From positions 1 to 40,596 of the forward strand of contig JAFRWW010000003.1 in NCBI GenBank assembly GCA_017441585.1: a stretch of 40,596 nt of DNA, in the 5' to 3' direction. Shown here one piece after another: positions 7,671 to 16,870 of this stretch. This DNA is from Lachnospiraceae bacterium (lineage in GTDB: Bacteria > Bacillota > Clostridia > Lachnospirales > Lachnospiraceae). The position numbers were made by a program, and so were the translations under genes. The stretch's first letter is position 1; the number at the start of each line of letters is the position of its first letter. The notes under the pieces are model-generated. The model was given only the letters and a program-made list of their open reading frames with translations, was not told the origin of the DNA and made no database searches.

Positions 7671-8546
7671 TTACTTAAAATGCGCAACCAGGCATACTAT
7701 GCCGGCTATCAGACAATAGATACTGAATATCGTAAATTTGTTATTCCTGACCACGATCATCATGGTCTTTATGCAGATAAATCCTACTATGGCAGCTACC
7801 ACCATACCTGCAAGATACATGGGGATCTCCCCTGCCGGCGGCGGAGATTCGATAACATCCTTAAGCTCCAGCACGGCAGCTCCCAATATGGCGGGAACCG
7901 ACATGATGAAGGAATACTTCACCGCGAATTTTTTCTCAAATCCCAGAAGCAGACAGGCTGCTATGGTGGAACCTGACCTGGACACACCGGGCAATGTGGC
8001 TATTCCCTGGACCATACCGGTTATAAAACCTTCCAGATATGTGACAGTGCTGGGCAGTTTCTTTCCTCCTTTACACCTGTCGGCCACAAAGAGTATGAGG
8101 GAAGTACAGATAAGGCCTATGCCCGGAACCAGAAGGCTTTCGCCTGCCACCTCCACAAAGTCCTTGCCCGCTATTCCCATGATGCCGGTGGGGATGGTAG
8201 CCACTATCACCAGCATCACAAATTTGCGGTACGAGCTGGTCACCACCTTTTCATAGGCGTACTTTTCCTCCTTTGTAGCACAGTTGTGGAAAAAGACACC
8301 TAAGTTATGTCCGAAATCCACCAAGATCCCGATACCCTCTTTAAAGAGCATCACTATGTCATCCCAGAAGGCCACAAATACAGAGATCAGCGTCCCCACA
8401 TGAAGCAGCACGTCAAAAAAGATGCCCGTTCCGGTGTCCACATGGAATATACACTTGAAGATTGCCAGATGGCCGGAGCTGGAAACCGGCAGAAACTCCG
8501 TGAGTCCCTGCAGCAGTCCCATGCCCAATGCCTTAAGCAGGTTCAT
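7671..8546 (-). CDS. uppP: Undecaprenyl-diphosphatase (BacA family)
   Basis: Integral membrane enzyme that dephosphorylates undecaprenyl diphosphate and so recycles the lipid carrier for peptidoglycan and other wall polymers; it also gives some bacitracin resistance. The 291-residue length and about eight membrane helices fit the family. Both signature loops are present: LTEFLPVSSSGHL near residues 16-28 and PGVSRSGST near 185-193. The ATG at 8546 overlaps the stop of the large membrane protein before it by 4 bases, and ftsK follows after 18 bases, so the three are very likely cotranscribed and belong to an envelope/division unit. Confidence 0.96.
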   Translation of the reverse strand: MNLLKALGMGLLQGLTEFLPVSSSGHLAIFKCIFHVDTGTGIFFDVLLHVGTLISVFVAFWDDIVMLFKEGIGILVDFGHNLGVFFHNCATKEEKYAYEKVVTSSYRKFVMLVIVATIPTGIMGIAGKDFVEVAGESLLVPGIGLICTSLILFVADRCKGGKKLPSTVTYLEGFITGMVQGIATLPGVSRSGSTIAACLLLGFEKKFAVKYSFIMSVPAILGAAVLELKDVIESPPPAGEIPMYLAGMVVAAIVGFICIKTMMIVVRNNKFTIFSIYCLIAGIVCLVAHFK

Positions 8547-10777
8547 AGGTCAAAATCCTCCTCATCATTTATTTTATAATCAAAATCGACTTCACCGTCT
8601 TTTTTACGCTCCTTTATCTCAAGCGGGTTCGAAAGCATTGAACCGTCAGAGCCGTCACTTATCCCTGATTCTTCATCCGAAGACTCTGAAGACGTCCCCA
8701 GCACATCATCCAAGGTTATGACTCCCCCGTCATCTTCGGGATAATCATCATATGATGCAGACGGCCGGGCCGTGTTTTCAATATGCGTACTGTCGCCGTA
8801 TGCAAACGAAGCAGCCGCACTTACGCCGGTCCTGTCCTGAATGTCATTGGAAAATCCCGAAATGTCAGCCGCAGGATCCGACCCACTGTTCTCATGAACC
8901 TTTGCGATCACATCATCCACAGTCAGCACCATGGGTTCGGATTCTGTCACCGGCTCCGTTTCTGCCACAGACTCAGATCCTGAAATAGTCTCTGACACAG
9001 GCACAGATCCAAACATCGTTCCTGCTCCGGACATATCTCCGGTCGCTTTAACATCCTCTTTATCATCCGTCACGCTTCCGGCCACATCCTCCTGCGTCTC
9101 GGATGTTCCACGTCTCAAATATACAGGTCTGACATAGTCCTCATCCACCTCCATGGTTCCGAAGGTTCCCTCGCCGACAAATCTGTCATTTTCGGGTGTG
9201 GACAGAGCAGGTATGACTGATGGTCTGCTTTCCGTGTTCGATGCAGTATCATCACTTAATGCCGCATCGCCACTTGAAGCCATATCATGACCGGCAGCCG
9301 CATCAGCCGCTGCCTTAGCCTCTTCCCATGCCTTCTTTCTCTCTAAGCGCTCCTTTTCTTCCTGTTCCTGTCGGATGCGCTCTTCCTCTCTCTTTTTGGC
9401 GTCCTCTATCGCCTTTTCCTGTTCCTTGCGGATCTTATCCTCCTGCATCTGCTTAAAGGCCTTTGACCGAAGGGCGCTGTATACCTCACCGAACAGACCT
9501 CCGCACAGCACCGTCAACAGACAGTAGCACTCGGTGTGATCCATGCTGGAGATCCCGGAAAGAGCGGTCTGTATCACACTGGCTAAAATAAAAAGCCTTA
9601 ACACAAAATAGTCTGACTGCTTTAATATCCAGTTCATGACCACGCAGGCAAAGGCCGCCGCCAGCACACAGCCGTATGCGATCTGGCACTGAAGAGACGA
9701 ATGATAATAAAGCACATCCTTTGCATAATCCTCGCTTCCCCATATGGCCGGCAGTTCCAGTTTTATCCCGTCTTCAGGGAAAAAGGCGTGAAAATAAGGC
9801 AAAAAAACTTCCTTCACAGAGACCTTAAGATCCAGGGATTTGATCAAACACAAAAGCAGGAATACCACGATACTCACTGCCATGAGGATGATGCTGTACT
9901 TAAGCCTCTCTTTTTTGCTGTCGGGATTGATCCCCTTACGGTTTACCTGATAAAAGCAGATAAACAATATCTCCCCCACCGGAAGTATAAAGGCCACGGG
10001 ATTAAAAAAAGCCGCAAACCCCACGCCCACAGCAGCCAGTGCCACCACCGGAACAATATCCGAACTGCTCCTTTCCATTCTGGACATACGTCTGGAATAT
10101 GAGAAAAGATACAGGTTCATGGTCACAAAAGTGGCTGCAAAATAATTGATATTGGCCACAGATGCCACACACAGCTGTGAAGGCACCAGCATCATCAGAG
10201 CATATACCGCCACCGAGGCCACCCGTCCCGACACCATGCGGGCCAGCCTGTAGGTAAAAAACGAACACAGCACATGAACGATCATAAAGACAGAACCCAG
10301 CACCGCCTCATCTGCACCCATACCGCTGTAAAAAAGCGCCACCAGTCTCACCACTCCGTAAAGGGCCGGGGTCTGTGTGAAGGTGCGAAGTACAGGTGAA
10401 TGTGCCTTGAGGATCGAAGGATCCAAAGCCACCTGATAACTCATGGCATGGATCTTATAAGGATCCAAAAGCCCCATCACATATGATGTGTTCTGGGCCA
10501 GCTCCAGTCCCGCCAGAGTGATGATGAGCAGCACCACGAATTCCGTCATGTTAAAGATCATCTTGAACTGATTGGACCGGCGGTCGGGAAACAGCTGGGA
10601 CAGGCAGAATCCTGCCAAAAAAGCGCCAAAAAGGAATACTATGAGAGCCAGGGCCCACATAAGCACTCCTCTTATTCCCCAGGCGGCCGCAGTTCCTATC
10701 ATAAAGAAAAGTATCACTACGGCCAGGACTGAATATGTAAGTATATTTATGATTGAAAGGATCCTATTCCTCGTCAT
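8543..10777 (-). CDS. Large polytopic membrane protein with coiled-coil and acidic tail (possible GT-C type)
   Basis: A 744-residue protein in two halves. Residues 1-435 carry about ten or more membrane helices with outside loops, an arrangement like GT-C glycosyltransferases that use lipid-linked sugars; no diagnostic catalytic motif is clear, so this remains a guess. Residues about 439-496 form a Lys/Glu/Arg-rich coiled coil or single helix, and the last 250 residues are an acidic Ser/Asp/Thr-rich region likely to be disordered and cytoplasmic. The neighbour ftsK has the same order of parts. The frame is open up to 10816, but I place the start at ATG 10777, just before the first membrane helix; this overlaps the yebC stop by 14 bases. 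No good ribosome binding site supports either choice. The stop overlaps uppP, so it may handle undecaprenyl-linked sugars (inference). Confidence 0.7.
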   Translation of the reverse strand: MTRNRILSIINILTYSVLAVVILFFMIGTAAAWGIRGVLMWALALIVFLFGAFLAGFCLSQLFPDRRSNQFKMIFNMTEFVVLLIITLAGLELAQNTSYVMGLLDPYKIHAMSYQVALDPSILKAHSPVLRTFTQTPALYGVVRLVALFYSGMGADEAVLGSVFMIVHVLCSFFTYRLARMVSGRVASVAVYALMMLVPSQLCVASVANINYFAATFVTMNLYLFSYSRRMSRMERSSSDIVPVVALAAVGVGFAAFFNPVAFILPVGEILFICFYQVNRKGINPDSKKERLKYSIILMAVSIVVFLLLCLIKSLDLKVSVKEVFLPYFHAFFPEDGIKLELPAIWGSEDYAKDVLYYHSSLQCQIAYGCVLAAAFACVVMNWILKQSDYFVLRLFILASVIQTALSGISSMDHTECYCLLTVLCGGLFGEVYSALRSKAFKQMQEDKIRKEQEKAIEDAKKREEERIRQEQEEKERLERKKAWEEAKAAADAAAGHDMASSGDAALSDDTASNTESRPSVIPALSTPENDRFVGEGTFGTMEVDEDYVRPVYLRRGTSETQEDVAGSVTDDKEDVKATGDMSGAGTMFGSVPVSETISGSESVAETEPVTESEPMVLTVDDVIAKVHENSGSDPAADISGFSNDIQDRTGVSAAASFAYGDSTHIENTARPSASYDDYPEDDGGVITLDDVLGTSSESSDEESGISDGSDGSMLSNPLEIKERKKDGEVDFDYKINDEEDFDL

Positions 10778-11495
10778 AATTGGTGTATACTGCCTGCACG
10801 TCATCGTCGTCGTCAAGCATGTCCAAAGTCTTGGTCAGATTAGCTATATCCTCCTCGGATGACAGCTTGGCATAATTCTGGGGGATCATGGTAACCTCAG
10901 CGGAAGCCATGGGTACATTAGCCTCCTCCAGAGCCTTTCTCACATTCTCAAAATCCTCGGGTGAGGTGATGATCTCATAGGAATCCTCTTCCTCGGAGAA
11001 ATCCTCTGCACCGGAATCAAGTGCCAGCATCATCAGCTCATCCGCATCGGTCTCATATTCTTCCTTGTCTATGAGTATCTGACCCTTTTCGTCAAACATA
11101 TAGGATACGCATCCCTGGGTTCCCATGGAACCATAACCCTTGGTAAAAGCCATACGCACATTGGCAGCCGTCCTGTTCTTATTATCTGTCAGGGCGTTTA
11201 CTATTATGGCTATTCCTCCGGGGCCGTAACCCTCGTAGGTTACATGCTCGTAATTAACGTTGCCGCCTTCGCCCGCTGCCTTTTTAATACCGCGCTCTAT
11301 GGTATCGTTCGGCATGTTTGACGCCTTAGCCTTGGCAATTACCTGAGCCAGCTTGAAATTATTGGCCGGATCCGGGCCGCCTGCCTTTACCGCTACGGCG
11401 ATCTCACGGCCCAGCATGGTAAACACTTTACCCTTGGCCGCATCGTTCTTTTCCTTCTTATGTTTGATATTGGCAAATTTTGAATGTCCGGACAT
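10764..11495 (-). CDS. yebC: YebC/PmpR family regulator
   Basis: A 243-residue cytoplasmic protein of the YebC family, starting with the hallmark MSGHSKFANIKHKKEKNDAA. Members have been described as DNA-binding transcription regulators and, more recently, as factors that help ribosomes through difficult proline stretches; sequence does not decide which applies. Other family stretches include PNDTIERGIKKAAGE and YEGYGPGGIAIIV. The C-terminus is acidic. GGAGGAAG precedes the ATG at 11495, and a good promoter lies 50-80 bases upstream. It is probably the first gene of the unit that continues to ftsK. Confidence 0.95.
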   Translation of the reverse strand: MSGHSKFANIKHKKEKNDAAKGKVFTMLGREIAVAVKAGGPDPANNFKLAQVIAKAKASNMPNDTIERGIKKAAGEGGNVNYEHVTYEGYGPGGIAIIVNALTDNKNRTAANVRMAFTKGYGSMGTQGCVSYMFDEKGQILIDKEEYETDADELMMLALDSGAEDFSEEEDSYEIITSPEDFENVRKALEEANVPMASAEVTMIPQNYAKLSSEEDIANLTKTLDMLDDDDDVQAVYTNYDEE

Positions 11496-11543
11496 TTATC
11501 TTCCTCCATGTATCATTGTTTTTCTAAAAAGCATCAGTCATTT

Positions 11544-11573
11544 ATTTTACCATGATTACACAGTATTCGTCAA
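11544..11573 (-). promoter_or_regulatory. SigA-type promoter for yebC
   Basis: On the minus strand TTGACG (11568-11573) and TAAAAT (11544-11549) are 18 bases apart, with TGG just before the -10, which makes it an extended -10. The -35 overlaps the alr stop codon. Transcription would start about 40 bases before yebC. Confidence 0.6.
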
Positions 11574-12709
11574 ACCGTGACCCTCTCCACCCTGGAGCTA
11601 ATATGGCACGCCAGTTCATAGTTCAAAAGACCTGTCAGCTGCTGCCAGAGTTCAAAGGTTATGACCTCTTCACCGTCACGCCCTATGAGCGTTACCTCAT
11701 CTCCTTCACACACTCCCGGGATATCGGTCACATCCACCATGAACTGATCCATGCACACCCTTCCCAGGATCATGGCCTTCCTGCCTCCGATCAGCACCCA
11801 GCCCTTGTTTGACAGGGCTCTCGGATAACCGTCGGCATAGCCCACGGGTATGGTGGCCACCTTCATCTTTTTATCGCTCACAAAGGTACCGCCATAGCTT
11901 ATGGGAGTACCGGGATCCACCTCTTTGATATAAGCGATCCTGCTCTTTATATCCATCACACGTTTCAGGGAGACTGCATCGAAGCTAACCTCATCGGAAG
12001 GATACAGTCCGTAGGTGGTGATCCCTGAGCGCACCATATCAAGAGAGTATTCCGGAAATCTTATGATACCTGCACTGTTTAAACAGTGGCACAGCTTGAA
12101 TAAAACGCCCGCTGCATTAAGTTCATCCCTGAAGGATATGAATTTTTCAATCTGTCCCAGGGTAAAATCATCATCCGGCGTATCCGCCTTTGCAAAGTGG
12201 GTAAAAAAGCCCTCTGTCTCAATCCCGGGCAACTGCGCGATCTTACGGATCTCCGAAACGGCATCTTCACCTTTGACATAGCCTATTCGGCCCATTCCCG
12301 TGTCGGCCTTTATATGAATATAGGCCTTTTTCCCCTGTCTTTGGGCCTCATCATTGAGAGCCTTTGCCATGTCATATTTAAACACGGCACATCTTATATC
12401 CTTTTCCACCAGTTCCTTATAATCCTCGGGGAAGGTATATCCCAGAATGAGGATGGGCTTTTGGATCCCTCCTTCCCTTAAGTGATATGCCTCTCCCGCG
12501 GTGGCTACGGCATAGCCCCACACATAGGGCAGAGTCTCAAATCTTTGGGCCAGTTTAAGCGCTCCGTGTCCGTAACCGTCCGCCTTTATGACGGGCATAA
12601 TAAGAGGCGGCTTATTCTTACCCGCCGCCACATTATCATAGAGATTTTTAATGTTGTATTCGGCATTATCCACGCTGATATATGCCTTTATTCTTTTATT
12701 GAGTTCCAT
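11570..12709 (-). CDS. alr: Alanine racemase
   Basis: Pyridoxal-phosphate enzyme that interconverts L- and D-alanine and supplies D-alanine for peptidoglycan. The 379 residues match the family. The PLP lysine is Lys42 in MPVIKADGYGHG, and the second catalytic residue is the Tyr near 271 in ISYGGTF. Family stretches ADTGMGRIGY and MDQFMVDVT are also present. The ATG at 12709 overlaps the end of the coiled-coil gene by 14 bases, with AAGGA very close to the start. This points to coupled translation within a rex-coiled coil-alr unit. No terminator is seen after it. Confidence 0.96.
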   Translation of the reverse strand: MELNKRIKAYISVDNAEYNIKNLYDNVAAGKNKPPLIMPVIKADGYGHGALKLAQRFETLPYVWGYAVATAGEAYHLREGGIQKPILILGYTFPEDYKELVEKDIRCAVFKYDMAKALNDEAQRQGKKAYIHIKADTGMGRIGYVKGEDAVSEIRKIAQLPGIETEGFFTHFAKADTPDDDFTLGQIEKFISFRDELNAAGVLFKLCHCLNSAGIIRFPEYSLDMVRSGITTYGLYPSDEVSFDAVSLKRVMDIKSRIAYIKEVDPGTPISYGGTFVSDKKMKVATIPVGYADGYPRALSNKGWVLIGGRKAMILGRVCMDQFMVDVTDIPGVCEGDEVTLIGRDGEEVITFELWQQLTGLLNYELACHISSRVERVTV

Positions 12710-13370
12710 TTTCCTTTGCAGCCTCTCTTGCCTTCTGCTCCTTTATCGCCCTCTGGCGGTCCAGTATCTCCTGGCGCTTGCCCTCTATATCATATTTGAT
12801 ATCAAAAAGCTCCACCACATCAGGTCCGAAGATATCATGCATGTAGGAGTACATCTCCACATTCTTGATCTCCATCTCCTGCTTTTTTACTATATTCTTT
12901 TTAAGCTCCACCCTGACATTGTTTATCCAGTCGCTTATGCTGTTGATCTGGACATAATTATCTCCTATCAGATCATAGCACGCATCCATGGTAAGAAGCA
13001 TGAGCTTTTTGTTTACCATGCTGATATCCCTGGGCAAATCCAGGCTTCTTTCCTCATTTTCCTCAGCCTTCTGATTTATCTCATCGATGAGGCGGGAATT
13101 CTCTTCCTTTTTCTTCTTGGCCGTGGCGTCGTTACTGTCCATGACGGCCACGATCTCATCCATGAGCTGGCTCTTCAGGGTGCGCATCTTGGAAGCCTCG
13201 GATTTTAATCTTGCCTGTTCCTTCAAAAGGCCGTTAAGCTCATTCTCAAGAGAAGTGATCTCATCCGTCTTTTCGATGAACCTGAATATCCTGTGCCACT
13301 TATTATCAAGGGTCAGAGGACCGATGCTCTTTCCCTCCAAAGCCTTTTCAAACTCGGACTGTTTCCCCAT
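12696..13370 (-). CDS. Coiled-coil protein, unknown
   Basis: A 224-residue cytoplasmic protein without signal peptide or membrane helix. Residues about 30-115 are Lys/Glu-rich heptad-like helix; a more globular middle (about 118-150, with a conserved-looking stretch LTMDACYDLIGDNYVQI) follows, then a second long helix up to the basic C-terminus. I do not recognise a family with a known function. It sits between rex and alr, 36 bases after rex, and overlaps alr by 14 bases, so it is probably in one transcript with them. The gap before it holds the GC-rich palindrome CCCCGCGGGG (13387-13396). Confidence 0.8.
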   Translation of the reverse strand: MGKQSEFEKALEGKSIGPLTLDNKWHRIFRFIEKTDEITSLENELNGLLKEQARLKSEASKMRTLKSQLMDEIVAVMDSNDATAKKKKEENSRLIDEINQKAEENEERSLDLPRDISMVNKKLMLLTMDACYDLIGDNYVQINSISDWINNVRVELKKNIVKKQEMEIKNVEMYSYMHDIFGPDVVELFDIKYDIEGKRQEILDRQRAIKEQKAREAAKENGTQ

Positions 13371-13406
13371 AACAAAATACCTGCACCCCGCGGGGCCAAA
13401 CCCTCG

Positions 13407-14060
13407 TCAGTTTCCCTTTGACTCCTGTCTGTCCCTCTTGGACTTCATGGCATAGGACAGCCTCATGAGACTGTCGGACAGATGCACATTCTCCACTGAC
13501 ACGTCATCTGATACGTCCAGATCCACATGTGAAAAATTCCATATAGCCTTGATGCCGCAGGCCACTATCCTTTCCACCACCTTTGTGGATGCCGTGGCGG
13601 GTATACAGATGACCGCTATATCGATCTCATTATTCTTGATGAAGTCCTCTATCTCATCGATGGGCATAATGGGTATATCACGGATCTTTTTACCGTAAAG
13701 GAAGGGATCGATGTCAAAGATACCCCTCATGTAAAAACCGCGCCTCTCAAAATTGACATAGCCCGCCAGAGCCTTTCCCAGGTTACCCGCTCCCACCAGG
13801 ATCAGATTATGCTGTCTGGAAAGTCCCAGTATATTGGCTATCTCAGAATAGAGAAGTTCCACATTATATCCATAACCCTGATGTCCGAAACCGCCAAAGT
13901 TATTCAGATCCTGTCTGATCTGTGAAGCGGTGACGTTCATCATCTGTGAAAGTTCCCTGGATGAGATACGCTCCACCTTTTTATCCTTAAGCATTCCCAG
14001 ATATCTGTAATACCTGGGCAATCTGGATATCACTGCCTGAGATATTTCTTTTTCTCCCAT
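13407..14060 (-). CDS. rex: Redox-sensing transcriptional repressor Rex
   Basis: A dimeric repressor that reads the NADH/NAD+ ratio and releases DNA when NADH binds; in anaerobic Firmicutes it controls fermentation and energy genes. In 217 residues, the N-terminal winged helix (about 1-80, with SSRELSQMMNVTASQIRQDL) is followed by a Rossmann domain with VGAGNLG at residues 89-95 and a C-terminal swap helix. GGAGG (14070-14074) precedes the ATG at 14060, and a consensus-quality promoter lies directly upstream. I looked for a Rex operator at this promoter and saw no convincing one, so autoregulation is not shown. Confidence 0.96.
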   Translation of the reverse strand: MGEKEISQAVISRLPRYYRYLGMLKDKKVERISSRELSQMMNVTASQIRQDLNNFGGFGHQGYGYNVELLYSEIANILGLSRQHNLILVGAGNLGKALAGYVNFERRGFYMRGIFDIDPFLYGKKIRDIPIMPIDEIEDFIKNNEIDIAVICIPATASTKVVERIVACGIKAIWNFSHVDLDVSDDVSVENVHLSDSLMRLSYAMKSKRDRQESKGN

Positions 14061-14096
14061 AATATTATGCCTCCGTTAAAACATACCTTCCGTGGT

Positions 14097-14125
14097 ATTT
14101 TACCTTCTTTTTAACGAATTGTCAA
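14097..14125 (-). promoter_or_regulatory. SigA-type promoter for rex
   Basis: On the minus strand TTGACA (14120-14125) and TAAAAT (14097-14102) have a 17-base spacer. It lies directly after the PBP gene stop and shows that rex starts a new transcription unit although PBP and rex run in the same direction. Confidence 0.75.
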
Positions 14126-14133
14126 ATAATTAA

Positions 14134-15561
14134 CTATGTCCCGTATTTTCCGAAATAAGTGTCAAACACTCTCTTTGCAGCGGGAACGGCGTAATCAGAA
14201 CCGCTTCCCGCCCCCTCGATGATGACGGTCACCACCAGCCTGCGGTCATTTTGTGCGGCATAGCCCGTAAACCAGGCGTGGCTTTCTCCCTTGGTAGAAC
14301 CAAACTCTGCAGAACCGGTCTTGCCCGCTGCCTCATAGGGCTGGTTCAGAAGCTTTGTTCCGGTGCCGCTTTGCACCACTTCCTTCATATATCCGTCAAT
14401 GAAGTTTGCTTCCTTATCACTCATGAGGCGCTTATAATTTGAAGGTTCATATTTTTTCACCGTCTCACCGGTGTAATTCTCTATCCTATCTATGACATAG
14501 GGCTTTTTTGACATTCCGCCATCTGCTATGGCCGCAGTGATCATAGCCATGTGCAGAGGACTTATGACGGTTTTTCCCTGACCTATGGCGGTGTGGAGTT
14601 TTTCCTCCGTATCCGACTTGCCAGTAAGTTCAAATACGCTCTGACGGTAATTTAACTTAATGGGCAGTTCTTCATTGAACAAAAGATCCCCTGCCGTTTT
14701 TCTGAAGGATGTATTATTTAAGGAAGAGCCGATATTTGCAAAGGATGAATTACAGGACTTGGCAAAGGAAGTCTTAAGGTCTATCTGACCATGTACCGAT
14801 CCGTGATAACATCTGATGGTCACCCCGTCATAGGTAAAACTTCCCTTACAGTTAAAGGCGTAATCCTCACAGTCTGCATTTTCCCTTAAATACTCCAGCA
14901 GGGTCACTATCTTAAAGGTGGAACCGGGCGGATAAAGGCCCTGGGTTGCCCTGTTCAAAAGGGGGCTCGTGGCCGTCATGGTGTTCAGTTCATCCCAATC
15001 CTTTGCGATGGTATTGGGATCAAAGCCCGGATTTGACGCCATGGCGATTATCCGCCCCGTGTCAGGGTCCATGGCTACCACCGCCCCTTTATACAGTCCC
15101 AGCGCATCATATGCAGTCTTTTGCACATCCGTATCCAGAGTCGTGATGATGTTATCCCCAATATTCTTTTTCTCAGCCATTTCACTTGACAGTTTTTCAT
15201 TAAGGCTTGCATTTGAAGTCAGAAGGCTGATATTGGCTATCTGCTCGATGCCGCTCTTTCCCTTACCCGTATATCCCACCACATGGGCAAAGATACTGCC
15301 GTATGGATAGATCCTCTCCTCTGTTCCGTTTCCTTCCTGAGTATAAGCCAGAGTCTGACCATCAGCCGAGATTATTTTGCCCCGCACCACCTTTTGAGCC
15401 AAAGTTTCCTGACGGGGATTATAGGTATTGTTTATGTCATCAATGCTGGAAAACTGCACATAATAAGCGAAATACCCCATCATCACCAGAAAGAGAAGGG
15501 TAAAAAGGGACATCACCACATGTATCTGATTTTTATAGGATCCATTGTCAGGCTTCGTCAT
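14134..15561 (-). CDS. Class B penicillin-binding protein (PbpA/FtsI type transpeptidase)
   Basis: Peptidoglycan D,D-transpeptidase with one N-terminal membrane helix (about residues 14-36) and the catalytic domain outside. The active-site motifs are all present: SxxK in PPGSTFKIV (Ser near 212), SxN as SCN near 268 and KTG in AAGKTGSAEFG near 413. At 475 residues it is shorter than FtsI or PBP2 of rods, with a small dimerisation region opening with RGKIISADG, as in actinobacterial PbpA. The ATG at 15561 lies in the end of the SEDS gene (14-base overlap). A SEDS protein next to a class B PBP is a classic working pair: the SEDS protein polymerises glycan and the PBP cross-links it. Confidence 0.92.
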   Translation of the reverse strand: MTKPDNGSYKNQIHVVMSLFTLLFLVMMGYFAYYVQFSSIDDINNTYNPRQETLAQKVVRGKIISADGQTLAYTQEGNGTEERIYPYGSIFAHVVGYTGKGKSGIEQIANISLLTSNASLNEKLSSEMAEKKNIGDNIITTLDTDVQKTAYDALGLYKGAVVAMDPDTGRIIAMASNPGFDPNTIAKDWDELNTMTATSPLLNRATQGLYPPGSTFKIVTLLEYLRENADCEDYAFNCKGSFTYDGVTIRCYHGSVHGQIDLKTSFAKSCNSSFANIGSSLNNTSFRKTAGDLLFNEELPIKLNYRQSVFELTGKSDTEEKLHTAIGQGKTVISPLHMAMITAAIADGGMSKKPYVIDRIENYTGETVKKYEPSNYKRLMSDKEANFIDGYMKEVVQSGTGTKLLNQPYEAAGKTGSAEFGSTKGESHAWFTGYAAQNDRRLVVTVIIEGAGSGSDYAVPAAKRVFDTYFGKYGT

Positions 15562-16870
15562 TACCGGCCCCCCTATCCCTCATGGAATATATCCCCTGTA
15601 TGACCGCAAACATGATAAGTGTGACTATGACCGATGTGCCGCCGTAGCTGAGCAGCGGCAGAGTTACACCGGTAAGAGGAATGAACTTAGTCACGCCTCC
15701 TATGGTCAGAAACATCTGAAAACCGTAAACCACTGAAAAGCCAAGGGCCACCAGTCTTAAGAAATCATCCTTTATCTTAAGGGCTATGTTTATGAACATA
15801 AGGAAATTGCTCATGCATACAAGGATAATGCATATGCCGAACAGACACCCGAATTCCTCGGATATGGCGGCAAATATGAAATCGGCTTCCACCACCGGTA
15901 TCTTTTTGGGAGTACCTCCCCCCAGGCCCATACCGAACCATCCGCCGGTTCCTATGGCAAAAAGCGACTGGGTTATCTGATAGCCCTGCCCGTCGATATG
16001 GGACCAGGGATCCAGAAAGGCGATGACCCTGGTGCGGACATGGGAAAACAGCTTAAATCCGGTCACGGCACAAACCGCCCCCATGAGAAAGCCGCCCAAC
16101 AGATATCTGACCTTTCCCGTAGCCACATAAAGCATCATTACATATACCACAAAAAAGATAAGGGCACTTCCCAGATCCCTGGACAGAGCCAGTATGCCTA
16201 TATGAGCCAGGGCAAAGACCGTGGTTATGATGATCCGCTTTATGCTCTGATCCTCATAAAGCATTCCCGCCACAAAGAACACAAAGATGATCTTCACGGC
16301 CTCCGAGGGCTGGAAGGTAATGTTTCTTATGGTAAATGAGAGTTTTGAACCATAGGTCACGCTGCCCAGGATCAGGACCACACCCAGGATCGCGATGCCG
16401 ACTATCCCCCAGATGAATGTCAGATGCGTAAAAACAGCCTTGGCGAACTTCATGAGAAAAGGAACGACAAGGGCTATCACCATCCCTGCCACCGCTATTA
16501 TGAACTGTCTAACACACTTTGATGAAGAAAGGCGCTGCAGCATCACAAAGCTGACACACAAAAGCATGCACAGATTGTTGATGATAAGCGGCTGCGACTT
16601 CGGATATATCACCCGATACAGAATGATGAAGGCCAGTATCAGTACCAGCTGTACGGCATAAAAAAATATAAGTCCCTCATCCCAGCCCTTTAAGATCAGT
16701 ATGGCATAGCCTGCCGCATGAAACATCATCATGAATACATTCTGGATAATGTAAAAGGAACGCTGGTCCTCATGGTCGGGATAGCGGAACACGATAAACC
16801 CGTTAAAGGTATAAAATGCCAGACAAAGTATAAAAAAATATTTTGATAGCTCTGCTATTATATTGATCAT
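15548..16870 (-). CDS. FtsW/RodA/SpoVE family SEDS glycosyltransferase
   Basis: Polytopic membrane protein (440 residues, about ten or more helices) of the SEDS family, which polymerises lipid II into glycan strands. The C-terminal family stretch FIPLTGVTLPLLSYGGTS is clear, as are GRDLGSALIFFV-like (SRDLGSALIFF) and YQITQSLFAIGTGG. The N-terminal 100 residues are longer than in a minimal RodA and hold extra helices. The ATG at 16870 overlaps the U32 gene stop by 4 bases, and the PBP follows with a 14-base overlap. Whether it acts in division, elongation or spore formation cannot be told here; ZapA upstream in the same unit favours a link with division. Confidence 0.93.
   Translation of the reverse strand: MINIIAELSKYFFILCLAFYTFNGFIVFRYPDHEDQRSFYIIQNVFMMMFHAAGYAILILKGWDEGLIFFYAVQLVLILAFIILYRVIYPKSQPLIINNLCMLLCVSFVMLQRLSSSKCVRQFIIAVAGMVIALVVPFLMKFAKAVFTHLTFIWGIVGIAILGVVLILGSVTYGSKLSFTIRNITFQPSEAVKIIFVFFVAGMLYEDQSIKRIIITTVFALAHIGILALSRDLGSALIFFVVYVMMLYVATGKVRYLLGGFLMGAVCAVTGFKLFSHVRTRVIAFLDPWSHIDGQGYQITQSLFAIGTGGWFGMGLGGGTPKKIPVVEADFIFAAISEEFGCLFGICIILVCMSNFLMFINIALKIKDDFLRLVALGFSVVYGFQMFLTIGGVTKFIPLTGVTLPLLSYGGTSVIVTLIMFAVIQGIYSMRDRGAGNDEA

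Noticed and set aside
10778..10816. Longer N-terminus for the polytopic membrane protein
   Set aside because: It would lie fully inside yebC, adds polar residues before the first helix, and has no ribosome binding site.
13387..13396. CCCCGCGGGG palindrome before the coiled-coil gene as a terminator
   Set aside because: No T-run follows and the genes on both sides appear cotranscribed.
14061..14133. Rex operator at the rex promoter
   Set aside because: No TTGTTAA-N6-TTAACAA-like palindrome was found; only partial TTAA matches.
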